Positions 44,013 to 56,029 of a stretch of DNA of 64,000 bases are shown here, piece after piece. Every line of letters begins with the position of its first letter. The first letter of the stretch is position 1. This DNA comes from Pyronema omphalodes. Lineage: Eukaryota > Ascomycota > Pezizomycetes > Pezizales > Pyronemataceae. A program made the position numbers and the translations under genes. The notes beneath the pieces were generated by a model, which was not told the origin of the DNA, did no database searches, and worked only from the letters and a program-made list of their open reading frames with translations. The DNA lies in NCBI GenBank assembly GCA_024516155.1, contig JAJJXM010000047.1, positions 1-64,000 of the forward strand, read 5' to 3'.

Positions 44013-45380
44013 ATGACGGGGCCGATATCGCATCAGCCGGTACAGCTCAAAGCACGATATTCCGCCCAACATTCGGAAAAATCTTCAGAGCAGTCTTCAG
44101 AGCAATCTTTAGAGCAATTTTTGGAGCAACCTCGGGCACCAGATCTATTACCTCCCATATCGACTACACCTTTCATTAAAAGTTTGATTTACCGTACAGC
44201 TAAGACTCATACTTTACTTCCAGATCGAGTTTTGTATAGATCTGGGTCTGGCCGGCACTTGGCTCCACCTGAACGACGGACAGCTCGATATACAACCCAG
44301 TCAAAGTCTGGGCATAAGGCTCAATCAATGGCCCAAAATGCGACTCGAGATGCATCAACTCAATACGCAGTAGCCAAATACTCACCTGATATTGTTTTTC
44401 AGCCTTTTTCTCAACTTTCAGAACAAACCTCAGCCCAACCTCCGGCAAAGCATCCAGCTCAGGCTCGAACCAAAGTCCAGTCATCGTCTCGATGTACCGC
44501 TGAATCTGTTTCTGTCTCTACTCAGAAAACACGTCTTTCAACATCTCTCTCTCACAGATGGCTCTATGACGCTGTCCTCGCCGAATACCAAATCAATATC
44601 ATAGCAGTTCAACCCAACGTTATTCAGTATGCAGAAGCACCTCTTCTACAATTCAGCGTCAGCGAGAATCCTGCCTACTTGAGACATATTTCAAAGCAAT
44701 TAGTCAAAGATTTCAGCCAATTTCTTGAGGCCCATGCGCACATGAATATTACAAACTACTCCGAGATTATAATTCGATGGAGTAAAGTTCCCCTCTACCG
44801 ATATGAGCAATGGGAACGGTTTCTTTACTCTTGCGCACTTTCGAATTCAAACAAATACTTCAGACTCCTGGTTGCGATTGTTATGTATCCTTTTATGACA
44901 GGTGAAAAAAAAGAAATTTGTAGCAAAACAATTCTGGATGTACTGATGGTGACCAAGGATGATCCACCGCTCGACATTGGCTTATACGAATTCTCGCTTT
45001 GGTTTACATTATTGTATGTAATGAAAGCTGGCGATACTAAGATCAAAAACGCGGTTATTCATTACTTCAAATGCAAGTATGCAACACATTGGAAGAGATG
45101 GCAAGAGGATCGCCTAAATAGAGAGCACAGAGAAAAGATTGCAAAATCACTCGAGGGAAACTATTTTAGGTCATCCTTCGAGGAAAAGAATAATTGGCGT
45201 TTGTTAGCGGAGTTCGACGCCAATGTACCGGCTTGTACACCTAAGGCTCTTGACTACGAAAATTTCTATGAAGTTTCGAGAGATGAGGAATTGAGACGTT
45301 GGGAACAAAATTCAGCACGCTATGAGAAGCATAATGATTCGGTAAGACATTTCGAAGACGCTTTAACTTTACAGCTATGA
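44013..45380 (+). CDS. Orphan protein, single exon (455 aa)
   Basis: A single uninterrupted frame from ATG 44013. The N-terminal 170 residues are Ser/Gln/Ala-rich and low in complexity, with short repeats (SEKSSEQSSEQSLEQFLEQ). The C-terminal 280 residues (from RWLYDAVLAEYQ) are mostly helical, with aromatic and charged positions (KVPLYRYEQWERFLYSC; FKCKYATHWKRWQEDRLNRE), and look like a folded domain. No signal peptide and no convincing transmembrane segment. I do not recognise the family. A disordered N-terminus followed by a helical domain is common among lineage-specific nuclear or signalling proteins of ascomycetes, but no function can be stated. It is flanked by gene-poor DNA on both sides. 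Confidence 0.75.
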   Translation: MTGPISHQPVQLKARYSAQHSEKSSEQSSEQSLEQFLEQPRAPDLLPPISTTPFIKSLIYRTAKTHTLLPDRVLYRSGSGRHLAPPERRTARYTTQSKSGHKAQSMAQNATRDASTQYAVAKYSPDIVFQPFSQLSEQTSAQPPAKHPAQARTKVQSSSRCTAESVSVSTQKTRLSTSLSHRWLYDAVLAEYQINIIAVQPNVIQYAEAPLLQFSVSENPAYLRHISKQLVKDFSQFLEAHAHMNITNYSEIIIRWSKVPLYRYEQWERFLYSCALSNSNKYFRLLVAIVMYPFMTGEKKEICSKTILDVLMVTKDDPPLDIGLYEFSLWFTLLYVMKAGDTKIKNAVIHYFKCKYATHWKRWQEDRLNREHREKIAKSLEGNYFRSSFEEKNNWRLLAEFDANVPACTPKALDYENFYEVSRDEELRRWEQNSARYEKHNDSVRHFEDALTLQL

Positions 45381-48300
45381 AGGTATGAAAAACTGACTAT
45401 GACTGTAGATCCCCGCTTTTTTATCTGATCTTATCGATGAGGTTCATATAATCAGCAAGGTTGACCGGGCATGACGCTGGACTTTCATCAACCAATAATT
45501 ACCATGAAACCATGGAGACGTACCTAAGTTGATCACTACAAATAAATTGATACATTTTTTGTTCGTATTTTTTTTGTTTCATCTAAACGTATAGCCAATT
45601 ACCATGGGACGAGACAAACCAAAGCAGCTATGTGAAAACCCCGCGTCACCACAATATACACGCGCGCGTACACTTCGAAGCCGAATGATAATCCATGATC
45701 ATGCTGTTTCAGCCCCCATTGGCAATCATGTGTAGATTTTGAAAGTGACAAGGAAATACCTGACGAGTAGTCATAATCATATGTCCTATATTGTTGGCAT
45801 AATAAATGATAGCAAGGATTTTCCACAGACCTGACGATAATCATTATGCAAATCTTCCTGCGATGATCGTCGATTCTTGTGCCAAAGGCTGAAACATTCT
45901 CATCTCTCTAACGTGGACAGCATAATGCACTGTCAGACTATGAACTTGTAAGCGAGGCGTTCTGATTGTTTGAATATGATAAATATATTATTTACCGCCT
46001 CCGAGGACGAGAAACATATTCTAATACAGTCAAACGCTTGTAATGACGAGTACCTATCGTAACGAATAGCCTACCAACCCATGTTTTCATGAGTGACAAA
46101 GCATGATTATGATTTGTCATTAATAGCTCACTGTATCATTGCCGTAATTATAATCCTGGCTCTTTCTTAGGGCTTATCATGCCAGCAACGAACTCATTAT
46201 TAGGTGGAGAATATAGTGAGTATACAAGTAGCCGCATCAAATGTTGTGTTCTAGTCACAGCTCTCACAAGGTAGCGTGGGGGGTGTACCCTGTATGAGCG
46301 GTGGGAATATGTTGCGCTTGTCTAACAAGGCCCTTTTCCTTTTCAGGATGGCATGCGGAGGGTATCTGGGCGTAGCCTATCTTTTGACAACAAATCTCTT
46401 AGGCGGATGTTATTCTTCAGAAATAATCAATTCTTCAGCCACGGTATGCGCTGTCGTGGACATCCGACGCCTAAATCGGTATATTTTTCACGTTTTGCGC
46501 GGCGGCGTCAACTAGGTCGGCTATTGAAGCTCCGTGCAGACGCTAAGAGTAGACTTTAGATGGATTATGTAGTCGGGTCTCCAAAAAAAGAAAGAATTCC
46601 TTTTAATCAGCCATTTCCGGAAACTTATGTAGTGACATACGTGCAGAATTTACGGGTGAAGGTACAAGGCAGAATTTGGAAGCATAAATGAATGTCATCA
46701 TTTGATCGTCCTCGACCACTAAATCAAGATAGTCACGAGGCTACGACTTGAAAGCCTCCATGTTCTGCACTTTCGACGTGTCTCTCCGTGAGAATGGTAA
46801 CTTTACATTTGATAACTGCCGTGAGGTGGAAGGGTAGGCGATTCATCGTTTTTTTCCTACACGCCAGAGTAGCCTGTTTCATTGAATGAAAATTCTTCAG
46901 GGAAAGTACATACATTCTGATACATAGCCCGCAGTGCAGAAAAGGAAATACGAAAATATACCGCGGAGGAACGCAATGATTCTGCAGTCAAACCGTGAGA
47001 CATACGAGATCCCAGAAAGAGGATATCGATTGATTTTCTCTAGATAGATAACTGAAATTCGGAAACAAAATTAGTCCACAGGATTAGTTCTGTTTGTCTA
47101 ATTTGTTCGAGTTTATTCGTCAACACCACTGAGCCGGATATCCGCGCCGCACCCCTCATAACGCCCTCCCCGCCTCCTCGCCACCCCTGACTTCTCCATA
47201 CCGCGCTTAGCACAGTGAATTCATCAGGTAAAATAGGCGTGAGTTGAATGAAGTATCAAAGCTAAATTCTTCACGAGTGTTGGTGGCGGCGACGTGGGAG
47301 CTCAGTATTATGGTTGTCGACAGTCAACGTCAGCCAGTAGTGTTTGTTGGTGGCGGAGATGCATACCATGTCAGGATATGCAGTAAACTTAGTTGTTGAC
47401 CTGCAGTAGAGTGGCCGTTTAGATCCGCACGGCGGTTCAAATCTCGTTTACACAAATTCTTCAAAACACGTTTATGATAGATACCTCTCTATGCTAATAC
47501 CGTATCCTAGACCGGAGTTCTTAACTTTCCCCCAAATTTGAGAGACATGAAAGAAACCCTGTTTAATCAATGCGCTCTGTAACACAAACTCATGATTGGT
47601 CCGTTGCAATGCAAGGCAACATTGTGAGGATTCAAGATTCTTCAGTACTTTCTGGTAAGTGTATCGTGATACGACTCGTATCTGGGCCGTATTACTGTGT
47701 GAGCTGCCTTCCAAGGTGAGAGCAGTGTATAGCGAGCATCGATGGATAATTATCTACGCCGTTTGGGGGTGGATCAGGGAGTATTCGCAGCCCTATTGGA
47801 AAAGTAGACGGCGCTGATTCGATACGGAAAAGCAATTCCGAGTGCACATCTTGCACGAAAACCTCCATAAACTTTTAGCAGTGCTGAACCAGTAAACATG
47901 CATGACATGATGGAGGATTCTAAGCGGTGGCAGCTGACGGGCGACATAGGAAAACATCTTGTATTTTACCACCGGTATCATTGTAGGCGGTTGACGTCGG
48001 CGGTTTAGGTGGATCCGTCCGTATTTGGAGAAGAGGATATCGAACATGGGGATGGACTGGCATAGAATTTCGTGACTGTAGCTGTGGCGTAGTGACTTAG
48101 CCATGTTTCGGGGTTAGGGGCTAGACAACGGAACAGCAACGGACTTCAATGACTGGGATAACAATGCTTAGTCCGGGCTTTCTCGATCTTGAATCACTTC
48201 GCAAGGCGCAAGCGAGGTGTCACCTTCGCGCATGAATTGTTAGAGATGATCGCGATATCTTCGTGACCAAGTTGGTGATACGAAGATCAACGGCACTTTC

Positions 48301-48621
48301 CCCATGCATCTGCACTCGTACGGCATTTGCCATTCTACACTGCGAAACTTCTATAATTGTGGAGAGAACTGATATTTTACATGATTTGGCATCTATCCAA
48401 GGCAAATAAAAAAACACCATTTACAATGTTATTACCTTTCTGAGAGTGTGATTAGATAAGTGATTGCTGCGAGTATGTGTGGTACCGCACTGCAGTAATT
48501 CCTCTTATGGCTTGGCCGCCCTCACGGTTATATGTATGGTGGACAATACATACATACCAATTCAGGGTCACGACCAAGCGCCGCTAAATCGTGAGCCCAG
48601 TCAGGACTCGATCACCCATCT

Positions 48622-48930
48622 TTATTTATACACACGTGGTAAAGCGGCACCGTGGATTTTGAGTGCATCGCATGCAAAGGAAGATCTCAAGTTTTGTCTT
48701 TTGTACATATTCGAATTTTGCCGAAAAGGGGACCCTGCGCCAGGGTTGCGCTCGCTGGTCAACGCCGATGGTGCGGGTACGGAGGTTTTGCGACAGAGCC
48801 GGCCAAATCTCGATAGTTCACCGTCCCTGATCTCATCATAGAGTGCCTTATCAACCCTGGTTTCTGACGATGCAAGAAGTAACCGCGGGGAGTCGTCGGG
48901 TACAATATCATACACAAACTTTTTCAACAA
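48622..48930 (-). pseudogene. Possible remnant of an ankyrin-type fungal gene
   Basis: A 102-codon minus-strand frame starts MLKKFVYDIVPDDSPRLLL and contains KALYDEIRDGELSRFGRLC, which resembles the cap of ankyrin-repeat arrays in fungi (VYD-x(n)-IRDGDL-RF-LC). The following sequence loses the repeat pattern and shows likely frameshifts. Recognition is weak, and a chance frame cannot be excluded. Confidence 0.25.
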
Positions 48931-48988
48931 TGCGGAACTACCAATTGAAATTCCCTAGGGGCGGTCTCGGCTGTCACGGTGCCGGAAT

Positions 48989-49454
48989 TTGGGAGATTCC
49001 TCTATGGATCAATCCCGGCCTTTATCTCATCATGCAGAAGAAGTGTTGAGCTCAGTAGCTGTCACGAGTTCTCTGGCAAACGCGGCGAGCAGTGTTTTCA
49101 TCAGCCAGCAGAAGCAAGGAGAGTTTCAGTTGACAGCTCTAGAAGGATACAGAAGCCGAATTTTACGCAACTCTGCGGGAGAAGGACGCCTCGGAGGACC
49201 GGCCAGGTGATGTGGCACGGTACAGCTTCGCACTTTTGATTGCAGCCATCAAACCTTTTGCTGACGATATGACGATGTTGGATATCATCAGCAATACTAT
49301 AGAAGCTTCGCTTTTGCCAAGAAATATATCAATTTGCACCTTTGCGGCTTCAACCTTACGTTCTGTACATATGGCCTTAAGCAGAAACCACATCCTAGCA
49401 CCGTTCCCATGGGATGCAAGAGATATTCAATGCAGAGTCAGATCGTCCAATTAA
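48989..49454 (+). pseudogene. Possible frameshifted remnant of an unidentified gene
   Basis: The first frame (from 48989) reads HHAEEVLSSVAVTSSLANAA and on to QGEFQLTALEGY, helical and coding-like. From about 49150 a different frame reads DTEAEFYATLREKDASEDRP, then VARYSFALLIAAIKPFADD, and ends at 49454. The two fit one protein if a single frameshift or an unrecognised intron lies near 49145. I cannot name a family. Confidence 0.3.
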
Positions 49455-49975
49455 AGGAGCTCCTGGGTATGATGCACCGTAGTCATAATCAATTGGAATT
49501 CGAGCAATTCCCTAACTTGTCAGCGTTATCTTGGACCAGCACTTGCATGGATATGGATGTATATTCTCTACAGTTGAAAGTCTGATGATGGCTGATTCTG
49601 CTGCTGTGCTCCGGCCGGATAATTTATCTTCATGTGCATCGATCCCAGTAGCACGTTGCCCATGAGAACACTATCGGCATTTTTAGGGCAGACCGGACTG
49701 CGTGAGGAATGTTGCTACAGCACCGCGGCGTATTTTTCTTGCAGATTCTTGTTACACCAAGGTCGTGATGTATGTGATGCAGTCACTGAGGCCCCGTTTT
49801 GTGGATGTTGCTCGGCCGGTCCTTCGGGAGTGGCGGGTAGAGGGCTTGATGGCTTGGGAGGGCTCAAATGGGCGGGTGGCTGTCCGTGGTGTACCGTGGT
49901 TCGCTGGGGGGTGATGAACGCTTGGCTTTATCGGGCAAGTGCGGCGGTGGCTCGTACACAGTAAAATCTGACGCT

Positions 49976-50082
49976 GTGCCTGGTTAGGCTAGATTATGGT
50001 GTTGAAATGAAGCCGTACCTGCTTGGGCTAGATTATGCTCTTAAAATGAAGCCGTACCTGCTTAGGCTAGATTACCACGAGG
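49976..50082. repeat. 39-bp tandem repeat, about 2.7 units
   Basis: ggctagattatg recurs at 49987 and 50026, and ggctagatta at 50065, with tgaagccgtacctgctt between them. Confidence 0.85.
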
Positions 50083-52837
50083 TGTCGCGGTGTGTCGGCT
50101 GTTGGTAAGTTTGAAGGCATTCACGGATGTAGTTTAGTGCGGCTCTCCTGTACTGTGCCCCAGCCCAAGCAACACAGCTGCTCAGCAGCCAGCAGCTTGC
50201 TATGGTGACTATGACCACGGATGCGATTCTGCTACCGGTAGCTAGCAATCTGTACGACTCGATTTGCGGCTTTCTTCTCCTTGATCATATGTACCGTTCG
50301 TTGCGGCTGCATCCTTCTACTGCTGCTTGCTTGTCCATGGCGCGATATCTAACTCAAACAGGACTTCTTTCTTCCATCTCGTCGTCCGATGGTTCTTCTT
50401 CGCCCTGTGCCAGATTGTTGCTGATTTCCTACAGTCAGACCGCGAAAGAATCGATTACCATCCCACCACCTCATTCCTCGCTGCTATTCATAGCCTCACC
50501 GCCGTACACGCGCATTACAATTCCCTCCCTCCCCCCCTCCCCCCCCACCACTGTCTGTTGTACGCCCACCGGAAGCTGAGACTTGGCAATAGTCTGTGTG
50601 TGTGTCTCGGGGGGTCACAGGTTTGACAGAACTCGACGTGTCACGCCGCTACAAAGCCGTCTGTACATACCTCGAAACTGTCCCTGGGAATCTCTGTGCC
50701 TCACGCCCATCGTGTACCAATCTTCCCGTAACTCACAACTCCACAATCTCACACCTGCCCTCCACGGCTCCCCATAACTCACTTCCAACGGTTTCGAGAC
50801 CGCAATGATCTCCTGTCTCCCCCACCAAATCTGGAATGGCCTTGTTTTGGAATATCTTGTGGTATGTATGGTGCTCCATATGCTGTACACTGTGCCCAGA
50901 GTTAGCTCCCAGTGCGGGGATGCGATTCACGGGACTCTAGCTCGCTGCGGGTGACTGCAGGGGTGGCCGCATAGACTGGTGCAGGCTTAGGGTTACTCGG
51001 TTAATTCTGTTCATACATAGGCCTTACTAACTTAATCTACATCCCAACACCATCTGCTCTCCCCTTCGCGAGCGCGGTGCTACGAAGATCAGTGGATCAC
51101 CCAGCCTGGTCCGCCTGCAGTTTGGGTTGAGGACTGATGGAACCTACGCCGCCGCTGCCCGGTTTTATGTAACCGCACAATACGCCTCAGGAGTTGCAGA
51201 TCGTACGCAACACCATCACCGACAGCCGCAGCTATAGCGCCATATTTACCATATGTACCGTTCCCTCTATTTCTTACCGTCGCCTTTGGAACACGCGCGA
51301 GACGACCGTCTCCCCACCGCGAAACTGCGAGAGCGAGCACGAGCGATTGTCCCGACTATCTTCCACCAAGGCGGCGCCGTTCGCGCTGGGCTCGGTAATC
51401 ACCATCCGCTATGTTGAATTGGGAGCAACAGAGATAGGTCGGTAGCATCATTATTACCGCTAGCCTGGATCTGGGCCGACAGAGTGTATCCCGGTCGTAT
51501 GGTAAGAGCATTGCCGAAGAAGGGGGGATACAACAGTGTGGGATAAAGAAGGACATACGTATGGGATCCGGGCGAAGCGGGTGTGATGGGTGTGATGGGT
51601 GGGTGCGTGTGAGGCAATCAGCTAATTGGATGGATGATTGTCGCACCGCGTCGTCCCAATATCCGATGAACGAGCGTGCGCGGATAGCTGATGAATATTT
51701 GCAACGGCAACAACCGATTATCGTCATTTTTTTTTTCGTTATGCAAAAGTTGGCTCATTGCCTGAAAGTTGATGTTCCTCTTTGAAACAAGCAAGGGGCG
51801 AAACGCCGTCGTCTCATTTCTTTCCAGATTCTTTCCCTCGAAGGGTTTTCTGCACTTTTGAGGCGTGTGATGCTATGCACCTGTACACCTATGTTTTATT
51901 TTCTTGCTCTGCTGATAGGTTTTTCTTTCTGTCAACGGTTTAGGATTATTCTTATTGGTCGTACCTGCATCCGATAGTCATTACAACGTTATTTTCAAAT
52001 GAGAGTCACAATCACAAATTGATATTGGCCTAACAGGGAGGGTGCAAAGTAGAGACATGCATTCGGTGTGCGGCGATGGTTGCTGGCAGACAATAGTGCA
52101 GTTCTTCATGCAATTCTTCACGATACTTTCCAATTTTCTTGGGCTCGTTTCTTGTTTCTGGGCGTCATGGTTACGATCTCAATGCAAACGTATGCGGCCC
52201 CCATCGTATCTAATATCAACACTTCAGCCAGCGGCTGTCTTGCGCCTGCGCTGCACACCCCCCCCCCCCCATTCCTCCCTCCCCATAGCGCCCCCACTCG
52301 AAGCTTTTTTTGTCATGGCAAGCTCGAGACAACTCTACGCCCCTGCTGAGCAGAGACGATGTTGTTGGAGACACATTAGATATCTCGGTGGTCAGCGGTC
52401 TGTATTTGCTCGTCTGTCGCCGCACCAGCAGATGGGGCCGCACAGACCGCAACCCAAATAAGTTCCTTCTGCCCTGGAGTTGTAAAGTTAGAGTACCACC
52501 ATCGAAGGCGCCACTGCTGCATACCCCCTAAAGCACAACTGCGCATGGATTCTGACTCGGATGGGCTGGTGTTTGAAGCAGATTGACCGCTCAGTTAATG
52601 CTTGACTCGCATCTCTGAAAACGAACCCGAACCCAAAAGCCCGGTTCTCAGGCGAAACATCACCACTTTCCTACTTGCTTGCAATTTTGAGGGGGCACTA
52701 TTTCTATTACTATTCTGCAGTGGGGACACCCAAGGATAGTTGGAACTGGGGGACTTGTCACTTGCGGATGGTTGTTTGGGTTGTCGATTTCTTACTACTG
52801 TGGATGGTACTTACTTTGCTTGTAATCTTGCTTTTCG

Positions 52838-52917
52838 GACTTGCCAGACTGGATCACATTATTTCTATTCCCGACTTGCCAGACTGGAGCATATTGTTGC
52901 TATTCCCGACTTGCCAT
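52838..52917. repeat. 35-bp tandem repeat, about 2.3 units
   Basis: gacttgcca recurs at 52838, 52873 and 52908, with cagactgga and ctattccc in each unit. Confidence 0.85.
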
Positions 52918-53540
52918 TCTTGCGGATTAGCAGCCAGATAGCACTTTGAAGTGTTACTTGACCTAGGAGTACCCACCCATTCCGCCAATTGTACTCTCTA
53001 CTTTGAGGAATTATTATCCAGCAGACACCACCACACCCGGATTTCGCATAACAGGGCACGATTACTTACAGCCATCCCAATCCCAACAGCAGCTTCGAAG
53101 CAGCCATTTCCCCCTCCACTAACAATCATCTTTCTGCCGAAGCCAGGAGGACAATTCAGTGAGGAAAGTCTGATCAGCCCTAGAAAGACACGGCAATAAA
53201 ATACACCACAATATCCAGAAACTGCCGCCACAAATCCACCAAAAAAATAATCCAGTAAACCGCCAGATCCGCACCAGTTAACAGCGTCTTCTTTCGCGTG
53301 CGACGACAACCGACAAGTGGAGGGGTGCCTTGGACAGAGAAGGAGATTATTCTCGATCGATTTGACGAAATCCGGAGCTTTTGCGACGTGCAGAGTGTAG
53401 TTTTTGGAGTTGGTGGTGACGGAATCCGGAATTGCGCAAGCAGGGCACAGAGGAGGCAGCAAAGGAGTATACAGTAGGAGCATAGCAGCAGCATAGCAGC
53501 ATAGCAGCCAGCATACCAGGGCACCGCACGACTGGCAGCA

Positions 53541-53580
53541 CGCAGCGCAGAAGCAGAAGCAGCAGCAGCAGCAGCAGCAC
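53541..53580 (+). repeat. CAG/AGC microsatellite
   Basis: gcagaagcagaagc followed by seven agc triplets (53558-53579). A related gcatagcagcatagcagc run lies at about 53485-53510. Confidence 0.85.
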
Positions 53581-53881
53581 AGCGCACCATTCTACAGTAG
53601 AGTGCAAAGTTACACAAATATTCCTACGAGAAGACAGGACGACAAGCAAATCTACGCGCGCTGCTTATTCGTTGTCGCCTGAGGGTCTTTCACGCGACAC
53701 ACCGCGACACCCGCTTGACTTTGCTACAAAACCCCGCGAACTTCCCTCGCTCCCCGTTTCCGTGCGTCAGAATCAAGAGTCACAAACATTAATTTCTATT
53801 TATTTTATTTTATTTGTTTATTGAAAAAAAAAAAGTGGTGAAAGTAATAATTAATTCCTCGCCCCTCCCCCCCCCCCTCCC

Positions 53882-53947
53882 TCATCGTCAGCTTGCACCT
53901 GTTTATCAATTCCTCAACCCCCCCTCATTGTCAGCTTGCACCTGTTT
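53882..53947. repeat. 43-bp-offset direct repeat in C-rich sequence
   Basis: tcatcgtcagcttgcacctg at 53882 recurs at 53925 with one change (tcattg). Each copy is preceded by a C run. Confidence 0.8.
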
Positions 53948-54437
53948 TGCAACTCCTCCTCTCCTCACAAACTCTCAGCTTTGGTTGTTGTATTGCGCAA
54001 CCTACCGACAATACACCAACACACAATACCTCAACTGAAAGGAATTAAAGCAAGGAACGGATAGATATCCTTTGTATTGGAGTTGCGGAAGTCGGAAGGT
54101 ATGAAATTGCGCACAATATCAACGATACCCCATTTTCCTCACTATTCTGCACCCCATCTCCGCCCGTTGCATTCCGTCACCAGCATCGTCTCCGGGATTC
54201 CCTCGCAGTTGTGGCTCTCCTCTTCTATTGTACATACACTTACACTTACGCAAGGACATCATATTTCGTGCTTCAGAAGCTAAGCCCAATTGTACCCCCT
54301 ACGGCCAATCATTCGCTTCGGAACCCGAATGCAGTAGCTTTGGCGCTGTGGAATCTCGCCAGTCCTTTCACCTTCCTCCTCCACTTGGTTCCTCACATCA
54401 TCGACTTGATCACAAGGATAACTACTACAACCAAGCT

Positions 54438-56029
54438 ATGCTGCCCATAAAAGACATCTTCGCCATTCACTCTCCGATCTCCTCAGCAACTCACTCGTCT
54501 CATCACATCTCACCATTAACACCAACATCATCAGTTTTATTCGAAGATCGACCTCATAAAAGACAGAAGACAATGGAAGAATACAAAGCAAAGGCTGGAG
54601 AGGATGTTGAGATGCTAGATGCTTCGGGAACAAAGACTGCTGCCGTTAATGGTAGCCAATATACATTCGGTCAACAGTCAGCATCCTCCATATCGCCGCA
54701 GCGGCAAGAGATGCAACATCCTGGACTACCAGTACCGCCTGCACAGCCGCCCAAAATCTACGCCACAAGTAGTACCTCTACTACAACTGGCACTGGTCTT
54801 GCTGCTCAAGTACTTAATATTCTGCTGAATTCTTCTTGCATATAGCTAATATCTCATAGACTCACATGCCATCATTTTCACCGGTGAATAACCCAGCAGT
54901 CACATCATCACCAGCACTATCAGCCATGTCACCAGCAGCCGGAACAACAGCAACAAAACGAAAGCGCGGAGCAGAGACCCCTCAAAAATCCAAAGCAACG
55001 CCAGCCACAAAGCGTGCTCCCCGTCTGCAATATGATCCAGAACAAGACGACTTTATTAGATTTCTCCGAGACGACCTATGTCAGACATGGGACAATACAG
55101 CCAAGCTTTACAATCAACATTGGCATGAGGATGGTGTCAATAAACGAGAGATTCCTGGATTACAGAGTAGATATTATCGACTACTAGACGAGAGTGTTCG
55201 AGATCGAAAGAAGGAATTGGTTGGAAGACCGGAGCTTGGAATTCTGGCAAAAACTAATAGAAGATATTGGTGGATGATCGGAGCTTACACGGATGAAGAG
55301 CGTGCCGAAATGGAACGCGAGAAGCGTGAGATGCAGGAATCTGCCCGACAACGAAATATGGAAACAGCGAGTCGATCAACAGAAACCAGTGGCAGTTCAG
55401 TGGTTTCAGAATCACCCAGTCCGGGGCCAGAATCAGAATCAGAAGCAACCCCCGCACCAGAAGCAACTCCAGTTCAAATTGAAAAAGCAAAATCCCATAC
55501 ACAATCAATATTCTCTTCCTTTGGACCAGGCTACGACGACGAAGAAGAAGACGAAGACGACGATGTCGATGAAGATACACTTAGCATATTATGGCAGTCA
55601 AATGTATTTATTCCTAATTCCCCGTTTAAATTAATCGACTATGAAGCAGCTAACATATTCAGAATCCTGGATCCAAGCCCTCTCAACGTCTTCGTGGCGC
55701 TGTTAATGCCTTCCGTGGCGTCATGAAAATTCCCTCCGGTTCCGGCGAAGGCGAACTGCGCTTCGACAACATCCGGCGCTCACGTCAGGAAGGTGGCTCC
55801 AGAGTTGCGCGCAAAATACGGGCACGTACTCGCGACACTCTTCCTCAACAGAGAAGGCCTGAAATGGATGAACGTGGAAATCCTCTCCGTGGTGGTATGG
55901 GCAGCGATTTCAGCAGTAATGGAAACACGCCAGAAGCAAAGGCTGAAAATGCAGGAAGAAGGATTCCGGATGCCAATATCAGCGATTCGAATGGAAGCCC
56001 ATAGGAAGTATGCAGCTTGGATCATGTAA
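54438..56029 (+). CDS. Myb/SANT-like nuclear protein (4 exons, 472 aa)
   Basis: Proposed exons 54438-54809, 54860-55603, 55663-55738 and 55803-56029. Intron 2 has GTATTT and GCTAACATATTCAG. Intron 3 (GTTCCG to CTCCAG, 64 nt) is less canonical but joins AVNAFRGVMKIPS to ELRAKYGHVLATLFLN, which reads as continuous protein. The N-terminus is disordered, with a KRKR nuclear-localisation-like patch (157-160). Residues about 182-240 (YDPEQDDFIRFLRDDLCQTW to LQSRYYRLLDESVRD) resemble a fungal Myb/SANT-like helix-turn-helix with conserved Trp/aromatic positions. An acidic run (DDEEEDEDDD) follows, then a C-terminal helical part with a hydrophobic segment (VEILSVVVWAAISAVM). It is probably DNA- or chromatin-associated. 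If intron 2 is retained, translation stops at TGA 55724. Confidence 0.68.

Larger units (their letters stand above)
45381..54437. other. Nine-kilobase region without an intact gene
   Basis: AT-rich to about 48.4 kb, then closer to genic base composition. Two weak gene remnants (48.6-49.5 kb), three short tandem repeats (49.98, 52.84 and 53.88 kb) and a CAG tract are listed separately. Many 60-160 codon frames from 50.2 to 53.7 kb lack recognisable features. The last part (53.7-54.4 kb) is probably promoter and leader of the Myb-like gene. Confidence 0.5.

Noticed and set aside
46026..46075. acagtcaaacgcttgtaatg with following acgagtacc-type sequence, resembling a pogo/Fot mariner terminal repeat
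   Set aside because: I could not find an inverted partner or any transposase remnant nearby; a single weak match is not enough.
47400..47460. ggttcaaatct resembling a tRNA B box
   Set aside because: The flanks do not form a T-stem and no acceptor stem or A box at proper distance is visible.
54228..54437. Upstream 70-codon N-terminal extension of the Myb-like protein
   Set aside because: The sequence before the ATG at 54438 looks like leader, with short upstream frames; the internal MLPIKDIFAIHSP is a more natural start. Not excluded.
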